Assembly: GCA_017473115.1 (NCBI GenBank)
Contig: JAFUNC010000014.1
Location: forward strand, 1 to 64,000
Reading direction: 5' to 3'
Source of the DNA: Lachnospiraceae bacterium
Lineage (GTDB): Bacteria > Bacillota > Clostridia > Lachnospirales > Lachnospiraceae
Length of the DNA: 64,000 nucleotides
This document shows positions 42,547 to 50,406 of this stretch, piece by piece. Position 1 is the stretch's first letter; each line of letters begins with the position of its first letter. The notes beneath the pieces were generated by a model. The model saw only the letters and a list, made by a program, of their open reading frames with translations, searched no databases and had not been told where the DNA came from. The position numbers and the translations under genes are program-made.

Positions 42547-44580
42547 CTAGTATTCTTCATAATATTCGTCTTCGTAGTATTCCTCTTCATAGTATTCTTC
42601 CTCATAATATGTTGAATTATCGAAGCCGTCATTATAATAATCCTCTTCATAATAGGGCTCGTTATATCCTTCATCATATCCCGCAGAATCATAATAAAAA
42701 TCAACACGGTTTATCGGCGTAAGAGTTTGTGACGTACTGTCATAACTAAATACTTCCCAATAATATCCTGACTCTGCAGGCACATTAAATACGTAAGCGG
42801 GTGCCGCACTATTTTCTAAATATACCGAAACCGTTGCGCCTGAATTCATCAAACCTTCCTCATAATCACCGGAAAAGTTATGTACACCAAATGTATAAAT
42901 TCCGGCATCCGGCGTATATATGGTAGTTGTCTCCGGACCATACGAATCCGTATCATCAAGATCAAGGTCTGCAATTCTCATTTCATCGATATAAAAATAT
43001 GAATTCGAATAATACACATGTCCCATATCACCGCTGTCCAAAGAACACCATAAATGAGAATCCAAATCCTGCGGGTTTTCACCCCAGTTTAAAACAATTC
43101 GAACCTGTCCGGACAACATAGTTGTACTAACCACACCGTCCTGATTGGGAATGTCCATATTTCCCAATACTTTTATATTTATAACATTACTCAGATACTT
43201 TTCTGCGGCATACTCACGCTCATCCAGAATTTCAATCGTATAATTTCCGCTTTGTAACTCCGGTGTCACATAAGTTCCATCAAAATTCGTCGTAACAGAA
43301 TTCACGATTTCTCCGTCAAGTTGGTTAATCCCGGATCTGATATTCAATGTCAATCCTTCAACACCATAACCGGTAACCGCATCATAAACAATACCCGAAG
43401 CAGTTCCCTGGCCTTCCCATCCCACCGGGAAAATTTCCAGCATTGTGTTATAACAAATTTCCTGACCTGCATATACTGCAACATTCTGTCTGGTTGTCTG
43501 GTATCCTTCTTTTTCAACGGTTAATTCATACATTCCCACCATAAGGTTTTCAAATACATATTCTCCGTTTGCATCCGTCGTCGTTGAACCTTCATAGGGA
43601 CTTGTCCCTGTTAATTTTTTCAAATGAATTTGTGCGCCGGAGAGCGGAACATTATTTCCGTAATTCGTATCTTCATCCGCAATTGTAATACTTCCCTGCA
43701 TCGTGGAATATGTATCCGGTTCAAGCACGGCATCGATATTGCATCGTTCATCTCCCAATGTAATTTCTGTCATATAACTGATATATCCGTCAGCCGTAAA
43801 TGTAAGTGTATATGTCCCTGTCGTCAGATGATCAATGACATATTCTCCATTCAAATCCGTATATACCGCTTTATTATCCGTGCCCGTAATTACAACCTGT
43901 ACACCCTCAATCGGCCTATTGTTTCCATCATCAAAATCTGCATCGGATGAATATACTACTCCGACAAAACCACGCAATTCATCCATAAGTTCCGCATAAT
44001 AATTTTCCAATCTGGATGAATGAGTCTCTTTGATACCTTCTTGTAAAACTCTGATAGCCTCGTCATATTCACCCATCTCAATATACACTTCCGCCAAAGC
44101 GATATAGGGTTCCGGTTTTCTCGGTGCAATACTAATTGCTTCTTCATATGCCATAATTGCCTGTTCATAATCAAGTTCTTCCAAGAATCGGTCACCATGC
44201 AAAAGATGACGGTACATCTCTACTCTATTGGCCCCCTCACTGGAAATAAATAATGTTCCCAATGCCAATATTACGACTATCACAATTACTCCAACCACCC
44301 AAAACCATCCGCTTATTTGCTTTTTTTCCACAACCACATCTTTTTTAGCCTTGGAATTTGCCTTCGGAGATTCTTTGCTCTTGGATTCCGATGAAGACTT
44401 CGATTCTTCCTTCACAGCGGTTTCAGGTTTCGTCTCTGATTCTTCTTTTACAGCAGTTTCCGGTTTACTCTCCGATTCCGTTGTAGGCTGCTCATCCGCA
44501 CTGTTTTGAAGTTCACTGCCACACTTACTGCAGAATTTTACTTCGTCATTATGATTGGTGCCGCATTTTTCACATTTCAT
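42547..44580 (-). CDS. Zinc-ribbon, TPR and carboxypeptidase-regulatory-like membrane protein with Tyr/Glu tail
   Basis: A 677-residue modular protein. Residues 1-25 are a zinc ribbon (MKCEKCGTNHNDE, FCSKCGSEL). A Lys/Ser/Glu-rich linker follows, then one helix (about 92-114). Outside the membrane are TPR-like repeats (LDYEQAIMAYEEAISIAP), three carboxypeptidase-regulatory/CNA-B-like beta domains (each with TDxNGEYV-type motifs), and a domain beginning VRIVLNWGENPQDLDSHLW that resembles DUF2135/YfaP. The last 44 residues are almost only Tyr, Glu and Asp (YYEEEYYEEEYYEDEYYEEY). The ATG at 44580 has AAAGGG 9 nt upstream. The TPR section is related to the three neighbouring paralogues. It is probably a surface-exposed scaffold or adhesin-like protein. 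Confidence 0.82.
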   Translation of the reverse strand: MKCEKCGTNHNDEVKFCSKCGSELQNSADEQPTTESESKPETAVKEESETKPETAVKEESKSSSESKSKESPKANSKAKKDVVVEKKQISGWFWVVGVIVIVVILALGTLFISSEGANRVEMYRHLLHGDRFLEELDYEQAIMAYEEAISIAPRKPEPYIALAEVYIEMGEYDEAIRVLQEGIKETHSSRLENYYAELMDELRGFVGVVYSSDADFDDGNNRPIEGVQVVITGTDNKAVYTDLNGEYVIDHLTTGTYTLTFTADGYISYMTEITLGDERCNIDAVLEPDTYSTMQGSITIADEDTNYGNNVPLSGAQIHLKKLTGTSPYEGSTTTDANGEYVFENLMVGMYELTVEKEGYQTTRQNVAVYAGQEICYNTMLEIFPVGWEGQGTASGIVYDAVTGYGVEGLTLNIRSGINQLDGEIVNSVTTNFDGTYVTPELQSGNYTIEILDEREYAAEKYLSNVINIKVLGNMDIPNQDGVVSTTMLSGQVRIVLNWGENPQDLDSHLWCSLDSGDMGHVYYSNSYFYIDEMRIADLDLDDTDSYGPETTTIYTPDAGIYTFGVHNFSGDYEEGLMNSGATVSVYLENSAAPAYVFNVPAESGYYWEVFSYDSTSQTLTPINRVDFYYDSAGYDEGYNEPYYEEDYYNDGFDNSTYYEEEYYEEEYYEDEYYEEY

Positions 44581-44616
44581 ACTCTTTTTCCCTTTCAATT
44601 ACTATAAAACATCAAC

Positions 44617-45843
44617 TTACCAACTTATGTGATATTGTCCATCATTGGATAATACATATATATTTCTGCTTAATTCATGTTCGAATGTATGTAATGACTC
44701 CTCCAGCCATTTCGCTGTTTCTTCTATCGTTTCATTATGTGAAACGCATGTAACTTCCGATACATATCCGTTATCATAAACTATGTTTGTATCGCTGTAT
44801 GAAGGTTCTCCGTTTTCAGTCTCTTTTAGATTCCAATAATTCACATGTCCTGCCGAAAAGGTAGTTAACTCCGTATAATTACTGAATTTTCTGGAAAGTT
44901 CACCATCTAATAAACCATTCACCAAGGTTCCTTTTATTTCGCAAGTTTCATAGTATTCTCCACGATTAATATCTGCAACACAAGTAAACTCTCCGTTAAA
45001 TAATCCATTTGTACAACTTCCGTACATATATGACATCCCTATATAATCACCACTCTGCACTCCATATCCAACACCATCCGCAATCGGCATAACCAACATC
45101 ATATTTCCATACGGAGATGTTCGCATATATACTTTCATATTGTTATAAATAAAATTAATCGATTTCTGTTCCGCAACCGCAAAATATAACGGATTTCCTT
45201 CGACTGCACATATACTTTCAATTTGTTCACTATTCAGCAACTGAACAGCCTCTACATAACCTTCCGTCATCAAACATCCGATGATATGATCCAAATATTC
45301 TTTCTGCTCGTCCGAAAACTCAAATTCGTAATATGCAGGATGATATACATTGTCAATGACACATGACGGAACCACCGGCACAAGTTCTACAACCTCGTTT
45401 TCTTCAATCACTTCCTCCTGTGCCTGTCTTTGCAACTCCAATAATTCTTCCACACGGGCAATCTCTTGTGTAAAAATTTCAGCACCTGTCATTTCCAATC
45501 CTTCATGCAAAACATCCAGCACTGTTTCATAATCTTCCAACCCTTCATATACAGATGCCAAACCAAGATATGCATCCGTTCCTTTAGGATTAATTAAAAT
45601 CGCCGCTTCATAGGATGCAATGGCCTGCTCATAGTCTAATTCACTCAGATACTTGTTTCCCAAATCCAACTGTTCATGGTATTTTTTCTCTGTATTGCTT
45701 TTCGCAATTACAGGCATTAAGATACCAATCATAATAGCCAAGATAATAATACTTCCTAAGATAATTGGCAAAAGCATATTTTTCTTCTTTTTCACTTTAG
45801 GAACATTTTCATTTTTAATTAATTCAGTATTTTTATCTTCCAT
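44617..45843 (-). CDS. Membrane-anchored TPR protein with MORN-like C-terminus (paralogue 2)
   Basis: A 408-residue protein with the same layout as its neighbours: basic start, one helix (about 23-46), a TPR region (LDYEQAIASYEAAILINP, then YLGLASVYEGLEDY), a Glu-rich linker, the shared block HPAYYEFEFSDEQKEYLDHII, and a MORN-like section (YGSCTNGLFNGEFTC, GTLVNGLLDGEL, SAGHVNYWNL). Pairwise similarity to the paralogues is clear in the TPR and the middle block, weaker elsewhere. The genes are spaced 35-40 nt apart on the same strand. Function is unknown. The TM orientation suggests that most of the protein is outside the cell. Confidence 0.8.
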   Translation of the reverse strand: MEDKNTELIKNENVPKVKKKKNMLLPIILGSIIILAIMIGILMPVIAKSNTEKKYHEQLDLGNKYLSELDYEQAIASYEAAILINPKGTDAYLGLASVYEGLEDYETVLDVLHEGLEMTGAEIFTQEIARVEELLELQRQAQEEVIEENEVVELVPVVPSCVIDNVYHPAYYEFEFSDEQKEYLDHIIGCLMTEGYVEAVQLLNSEQIESICAVEGNPLYFAVAEQKSINFIYNNMKVYMRTSPYGNMMLVMPIADGVGYGVQSGDYIGMSYMYGSCTNGLFNGEFTCVADINRGEYYETCEIKGTLVNGLLDGELSRKFSNYTELTTFSAGHVNYWNLKETENGEPSYSDTNIVYDNGYVSEVTCVSHNETIEETAKWLEESLHTFEHELSRNIYVLSNDGQYHISW

Positions 45844-45882
45844 ATACTCACTCCGTACGATGTAATGTATTATTCTGTAATG

Positions 45883-47112
45883 TTACCAATATAAATATTT
45901 TATTTCAGCGTTTTGTTCTATAACATGTACCATCCCTGTAAGAGGATAAATAATTGAATGCATACTACTATTTAATTGGTATTCGATCTGTTCAACATCA
46001 TCTGCCATAAATGAATCAACAAAATTAACTTCCCGTCCATCATCATGAATTATTTTTCCTTTAACATAAGTTATGTAAGAACCTTCACTTACATTAAAAT
46101 CTGAATATACCAAATATCCATTGTTATAATTAAATACATGCGCAAAACCACCCGTTTCGTAATCATAATGAATCTTCGATTCACCATTTAACAAGCCATT
46201 TGATACAAGCCCTTGCGTTTGTCTGATAGTCTCATTACCTGCAGAGATTGATTTTTCATAACACGTATAAGTACCATTAAATTGTCCGTTTGAACAATAT
46301 CCATATAAATATGTATCTATATTCTGATATTCATTAGTTCGTCTTCTTAACCCATATCCCATTCCACTATCTATTGGAACAATTAGCATATATGCTTCGT
46401 CCACACCCGCATCTATATATATTTTTTTATTGTCATATACTATACGTACAGTTACTTCATAACCATCTCCTATTGATTGAACTACTTTATTAACCGACTC
46501 GACAGTAAACACTTCAACAGCTTCCTCATAAGCACTTTCTTCAAATAAATCAATTAATGTATCAAAAAACACTTTGCTTTGATCTGTCAAATCATACTCA
46601 TAATATGGTAAATGAATCACACCATCAATTTCGGTCTCCGGCACTTTAGGTAAATTGCTTTCAACGTTCACATCTCCTGATACCATACCATCTGCTTGTC
46701 CATCCGCTCCGCCCGAAAATGCCATAGCCTCTTCAAAAACCTGCAGTTGGGTAAGCAGTACCTCATTTTCGGTCTTTTCATAGCCTAAATTCAGTATCTC
46801 CATTGCCTTCTCATAATTACCGGCACTCATATATGCTGCAGCCAATCCAAGGTAAGCATCTGCGCTCATGGGGTCGATTTCAATTGCTGCTTCATAGGAT
46901 GCGATGGCCTGCTCGTAATCTAAATCATCCAAAAAGTGCTGCGCCGACTCCAGTTGTTCATTTATCTTACGCTCCTTATTGGCAGAAATAATGTGCGGTG
47001 TAATTACCACTCCCAGTATAACCAAAAGCAATACTCCTAAAATACCTGCAAACAAAACTATTTTATTCTTCTTTTTTACAACGACCTGTTCCTGCATTCC
47101 GTCTTTACTCAT
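45883..47112 (-). CDS. Membrane-anchored TPR protein with MORN-like C-terminus (paralogue 3)
   Basis: A 409-residue protein. A basic start (VVVKKKNKIVLF), one helix (about 18-40), TPR repeats (LDYEQAIASYEAAIEIDP, AYLGLAAAYMSAGNY), a Gly/Asp-rich linker, the shared block HLPYYEYDLTDQSKVFFDTLI, and a MORN-like region (YLYGYCSNGQFNGTYTC, GLVSNGLLNGESKI). It ends with the IKYLYW motif, comparable with the other paralogues. The ATG at 47112 has GGAG 8 nt upstream; the longer form lacks it. Its TPR sequence is almost identical to paralogue 1 over about 20 residues, which points to recent duplication or gene conversion. Confidence 0.8.
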   Translation of the reverse strand: MSKDGMQEQVVVKKKNKIVLFAGILGVLLLVILGVVITPHIISANKERKINEQLESAQHFLDDLDYEQAIASYEAAIEIDPMSADAYLGLAAAYMSAGNYEKAMEILNLGYEKTENEVLLTQLQVFEEAMAFSGGADGQADGMVSGDVNVESNLPKVPETEIDGVIHLPYYEYDLTDQSKVFFDTLIDLFEESAYEEAVEVFTVESVNKVVQSIGDGYEVTVRIVYDNKKIYIDAGVDEAYMLIVPIDSGMGYGLRRRTNEYQNIDTYLYGYCSNGQFNGTYTCYEKSISAGNETIRQTQGLVSNGLLNGESKIHYDYETGGFAHVFNYNNGYLVYSDFNVSEGSYITYVKGKIIHDDGREVNFVDSFMADDVEQIEYQLNSSMHSIIYPLTGMVHVIEQNAEIKYLYW

Positions 47113-47131
47113 ACACTTTGCTCCCAACCTT

Positions 47132-47290
47132 TTATCTCATATGCGAATCAAACATATCCATAAAATCAATCAAAGATTCGTCAAAAATATCGAAACACTG
47201 CAATACCACCAAAATAATCAACACAAAAAATACTGTCCCCAACACAAAATGAAAAATTCTGCTTTTTTTACCGCTCCCATTTCCTTTCAT
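47132..47290 (-). CDS. 52-residue single-helix membrane microprotein
   Basis: Translates as a short basic start (MKGNGSGKKSR), a long helix (about 12-33, very rich in Val, Leu and Phe) and an acidic tail (FDIFDESLIDFMDMFDSHMR). GGGGG lies 7 nt before the ATG. It fits exactly between the prepilin-peptidase-like domain (17 nt away) and TPR paralogue 3. No family is recognised. Like other small genes in this locus it has a single membrane helix and charged ends. Confidence 0.6.
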   Translation of the reverse strand: MKGNGSGKKSRIFHFVLGTVFFVLIILVVLQCFDIFDESLIDFMDMFDSHMR

Positions 47291-47307
47291 TCTTTTACCC
47301 CCAAGAT

Positions 47308-47817
47308 TTATCCTTTGTACATATCAACAATCATTCGTAACAAAAACAAAAAAGCAATCATGCCAAACAATACTACGTTATTACCCACAGACCGGAACAG
47401 ATTTCTTCTAAAGTCCTCTTCCCTACAACCTTTTTTTAGTAAAAGCGTTATCTTTGTGCCCTCATATAAAAGCAAATTGATTAGATAGGCAAGCCATCCG
47501 AATTGAAAAAGCAAACAAATCACCGTCGACCCTCCAAACAAAAAACTTTCCAGAAAAATCTCTGAAACAGGGATGTAACTTTTACAATAGGGGCAGGCTT
47601 TTTTATTAAAAAAATATGCAACAATGGGCACCTGATGAATCAATGCGATTTTATGTCCGCATATCGGACAATAACAATCCGGTGCATTGACAGACAAGGT
47701 GCTCCCTTTTAGCAGTCGCAATATATCCGTGGTGGCATAGGCGCCCATAATGTAATAGGCAAGCAAAATCACCAAACGGGTAATCAGTTTAAGCATAAGA
47801 ATTTTTGAATCATCCAC
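47308..47817 (-). CDS. Stand-alone prepilin peptidase N-terminal domain (tetracysteine) membrane protein
   Basis: A 169-residue membrane protein. An N-terminal helix (about 10-30) leads to a tetracysteine loop, CPIC (50-53) and CPYC (75-78), in the order CPICGHKIALIHQVPIVAYF then KKACPYCKSYIPVSEIF. This is the signature of the N-terminal domain of type IV prepilin peptidases (PF06750-like), which in PilD carries the methyltransferase activity. Two further helices follow. The catalytic GxGD domain is missing, but a separate A24-family protein with only that domain lies at 61041-61700. The start is GTG at 47817 with AAAAGGA 9 nt upstream. A split enzyme is a good hypothesis. Confidence 0.8.
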   Translation of the reverse strand: MDDSKILMLKLITRLVILLAYYIMGAYATTDILRLLKGSTLSVNAPDCYCPICGHKIALIHQVPIVAYFFNKKACPYCKSYIPVSEIFLESFLFGGSTVICLLFQFGWLAYLINLLLYEGTKITLLLKKGCREEDFRRNLFRSVGNNVVLFGMIAFLFLLRMIVDMYKG

Positions 47818-47840
47818 GTTTTGTTGTCCTTTTATGTGTC

Positions 47841-47984
47841 TTAATCTTCCTGATATTCACTGTAAATTTTATTCTTTAGTTTCTTTCTTCCGGTTCGGAA
47901 TACAATGGTCAGAATCAATAACAAAAGCAGCGAAACCGCAACCATTCCAATGCCGGCATAAATCATTATCTGTCCTGTAAACAT
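47841..47984 (-). CDS. 47-residue single-helix membrane microprotein (kinase-linked, copy 1)
   Basis: Translates as MFTGQIMIYAGIGMVAVS, a continuing helix to about residue 29, then a basic segment (RTGRKKLKNK) and an acidic end (YSEYQED). AAAGGGG precedes the ATG. It starts 11 nt after the stop of the TPR kinase gene. It is clearly related to the 60-residue protein at 57273-57455 (shared pattern MI-Y-GI--MV, TG-KK--K, EY), which lies beside the other kinase. The repeated pairing with a kinase suggests a functional link, perhaps a regulatory or assembly subunit. Confidence 0.7.
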   Translation of the reverse strand: MFTGQIMIYAGIGMVAVSLLLLLILTIVFRTGRKKLKNKIYSEYQED

Positions 47985-47995
47985 AGTTTTCCCCT

Positions 47996-50302
47996 TTATT
48001 TAATCCAGTTTCCGTCTATAAGTTGCTGATAAGCATTGTCTAACAACTGCATTTCCGCATCCGTTTTGTTTTCAACAGCCTGTTCTTCGTACAAAGTTTT
48101 GGCCTGTTCATAATATGAAAGAAAAGTACTGTAATCCCGGTCAGTTTCTTCCTTTTCACCCTGAATTTCAATTTCAAGAAAAGCGAAACGTTTGGCCACA
48201 TTATAATTATCCGGATAATCCGCACTCATCTTTTGAAGACAAGACAATGCATTTTCCAAATCGCCCTTCTTCTGATAAAGAATCACCAGATTATTATAGG
48301 TTGTAAAAGTACCCCACCCCATATTTACAACTTTATTCAATACTTCTATGGCTTTGTCTTCGTATTTGACATCCTCATAGGCAGCAGAGGCTGCTATACA
48401 AATTTTTACCTGTTCTTCCAAAAGTAAAAGGTGATAATCCATCGGCAATTCCTGCAACGCAGTATCTAAAAAGGCCAGATTTTCATCCACATTTGTCTGA
48501 GTAGATTCCCCTTTCTGATACGCATTGCTTAACATAATATAAGAACGAAGTTTTACATAATCATCATCCGTTGCCGCAATGCATGCTTTGAAATTGGTAA
48601 TGGCATTTTCTTTATGATCAAGAGCCAAATCAATCTCGCCTTGCACAAGATACAACATATCATCTTCAATTCCCAATGCTTCTGCGCTTTGCAAGGATGC
48701 ATCTGCTTCTGATGTTTTACCGAGACGTGCAAGAGAAATGGCTCTGTCCACGTAAAATGCCGCATTCTCACCATTGTACTTAATCGCAGTAGCCAAAGCA
48801 TTTTCGGCCTCTGTATAATATCCCAGTTCAAAATAAGAATTCCCGAGAATATAATATACATCCGCAATTTCTTTGGTTTCATATGCACCTGCTACGCTGA
48901 GCACATCGTTTTCAATGTATGTAATGGCTTCTTCATACTTTTTCTGTTCGTACAAATACAAAGTTTTCTGGTAATAAGCGTCCAATCGTTCCGGAAACAA
49001 TGCCAACGCCTCTTCATACTGTGTCTGAAATGCGTCCGCATTATTTTCCACGCGTGCTGCATCCATATCCGTTATATATGCCGCATAACAACTTTCCCGT
49101 TCTTCCTCCAGCACCATACGTCCGATATTGATCATAAAAACACCGCCGATTGCCAAAAGTACCAACAATATCCTTACCATATTCTGTACTGCAATCATAC
49201 GACGATAACGTTTATCCTGCTTATGAATGGACTGAAGTGCCTGCAACATCTCGCCTGCACTTTTATATCGTTTGGACGGTTCATTTTGCAATGCCCGATT
49301 TAAAATGTATACAAGACCTTCGCTGGTTCCTGCTTTTAAAACTGCCTTGTCGCATTTATCAATACGGGCACCGCAACACAAATGAAACATGGTTGCACCG
49401 ATACTGTATACATCCGAACGTTTATCGATGGTTATCTCCAATTTAGGCTTCGCAGCATTCGTATTTGCGCCGGAAGGAACCGAACTTTCTGTTTGTAAAA
49501 CCTCGGTTTTATCATCATCTGTGTATGCTTCCAAAACTTCCGTCTTATCATCGTCTGCGTATGCTTCTAATACCTCCGTCTTATCATCGTCTGCGTATGC
49601 ATCCAATACTTCCGTTTTATCGTCATCTTCGTATGCATCCAATACTTCCGTTTTATCATCATCTGTATATTTTATGGGAACATTCTTTTTACCATCGTGC
49701 GCAGCGCCTGCCTGTCCGCCACGAACCAGTGTCAACCAACGCTGATATTCCTCATATTGTTCCGGTGCACTGTATCCCTTGGAAAAACCGTTGGTCACTG
49801 CTTTTCCGTCTTTAAAAACACCGGAAATATTAAAATCAATCAAACAAATATTATCTTCCGGCGTAATCATAATGTTATCCGGCTTAATATCACCATGAAT
49901 AATAGGCACAGCCTGAGAATGAAGATAATCCACGGCCTCACAAAGTTGCCTGCTGTATTTAAGAATCCTTGCTTCTTTGAAACGCATACCCTGCTTCAGT
50001 TTTTGACCCAAAGATTCTCCCTGTATAAAATCCATTACGGTATATCCGACACCATCCACCACAAAATAGTCAAATACCTGCGGAAGATACGGATGATGCA
50101 GGTTTTTGAGAATATCTACTTCTGTACGCTGATCAACCTTGTCCGAAATTTGTTCATGTATTTTTTTTATGACTACTTGCTTCTGCAAACGCTTATGGAA
50201 CGCAAGAAATATGGTTCCTCCGCCGCCGGCACCGATGCTGTCATAGATTTGATAAGCATCCAATTCTAATAGATTTTGAGGAATGTTTGTATTGGTTTTC
50301 AT
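47996..50302 (-). CDS. Transmembrane Ser/Thr protein kinase with extracellular TPR domain
   Basis: A 768-residue kinase of the Hanks type. The Gly-rich loop is GAGGGGT (24-30), the ATP lysine is in VIKK (44-47), the C-helix Glu is near E61, the catalytic loop is HGDIKPDN (136-143, HGD instead of HRD), and the metal motif is DFN (156-158) instead of DFG. After SAPEQY (178-183) an insert of about 110 residues interrupts the C-lobe and carries five 12-residue repeats with DDDKTEVL (212-271); the C-lobe then resumes at DVYSIGATMFHL. One helix follows (about 376-396). The rest (~420-768) is helical TPR repeats that should lie outside. It lies beside the FHA, PP2C and second kinase genes. Catalysis is likely, since the key Lys, Asp and Asn are kept. 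Confidence 0.9.
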   Translation of the reverse strand: MKTNTNIPQNLLELDAYQIYDSIGAGGGGTIFLAFHKRLQKQVVIKKIHEQISDKVDQRTEVDILKNLHHPYLPQVFDYFVVDGVGYTVMDFIQGESLGQKLKQGMRFKEARILKYSRQLCEAVDYLHSQAVPIIHGDIKPDNIMITPEDNICLIDFNISGVFKDGKAVTNGFSKGYSAPEQYEEYQRWLTLVRGGQAGAAHDGKKNVPIKYTDDDKTEVLDAYEDDDKTEVLDAYADDDKTEVLEAYADDDKTEVLEAYTDDDKTEVLQTESSVPSGANTNAAKPKLEITIDKRSDVYSIGATMFHLCCGARIDKCDKAVLKAGTSEGLVYILNRALQNEPSKRYKSAGEMLQALQSIHKQDKRYRRMIAVQNMVRILLVLLAIGGVFMINIGRMVLEEERESCYAAYITDMDAARVENNADAFQTQYEEALALFPERLDAYYQKTLYLYEQKKYEEAITYIENDVLSVAGAYETKEIADVYYILGNSYFELGYYTEAENALATAIKYNGENAAFYVDRAISLARLGKTSEADASLQSAEALGIEDDMLYLVQGEIDLALDHKENAITNFKACIAATDDDYVKLRSYIMLSNAYQKGESTQTNVDENLAFLDTALQELPMDYHLLLLEEQVKICIAASAAYEDVKYEDKAIEVLNKVVNMGWGTFTTYNNLVILYQKKGDLENALSCLQKMSADYPDNYNVAKRFAFLEIEIQGEKEETDRDYSTFLSYYEQAKTLYEEQAVENKTDAEMQLLDNAYQQLIDGNWIK
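49490..49669 (-). repeat. Five 36-bp tandem repeats encoding DDDKTEVL units
   Basis: Five direct repeats of 12 codons, Y-x-DDDKTEVL-(D/E/Q)-(A/T), inside the kinase C-lobe insert. The DNA copies differ at only a few positions (for example CTGCG/CTTCG/CTGTA in the codons before the acidic run). Each unit offers one threonine in an acidic context. Confidence 0.9.
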
Positions 50303-50337
50303 TTTTTTAACTCCTTTAGAGTTGTCTCTCCCTAATC

Positions 50338-50376
50338 AAAAGCCGTATATATCCCTGTATGATATATACGGCTTTT
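50338..50376 (-). terminator. Strong terminator between the LysM gene and the TPR kinase gene
   Basis: A perfect 16-bp stem (AAAAGCCGTATATATC / GATATATACGGCTTTT) with a 7-nt loop, ending in TTTTG on the minus strand, 31 nt after the LysM stop codon and 36 nt before the kinase start. With no room for a promoter, it probably attenuates the downstream kinase segment. Confidence 0.85.
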
Positions 50377-50406
50377 GCACTTCAATCATTAAAGACTCAT
50401 TTTATG

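Noticed and set aside
49490..49669. CRISPR or mobile repeat inside the kinase gene
   Set aside because: The 36-bp units are in frame with the kinase and have no spacers or flanking mobile genes.
47996..50302. Pseudokinase interpretation because DFG is DFN
   Set aside because: The ATP lysine, catalytic Asp, Asn of the catalytic loop and Mg-binding Asp are all present, so activity is more likely than not.
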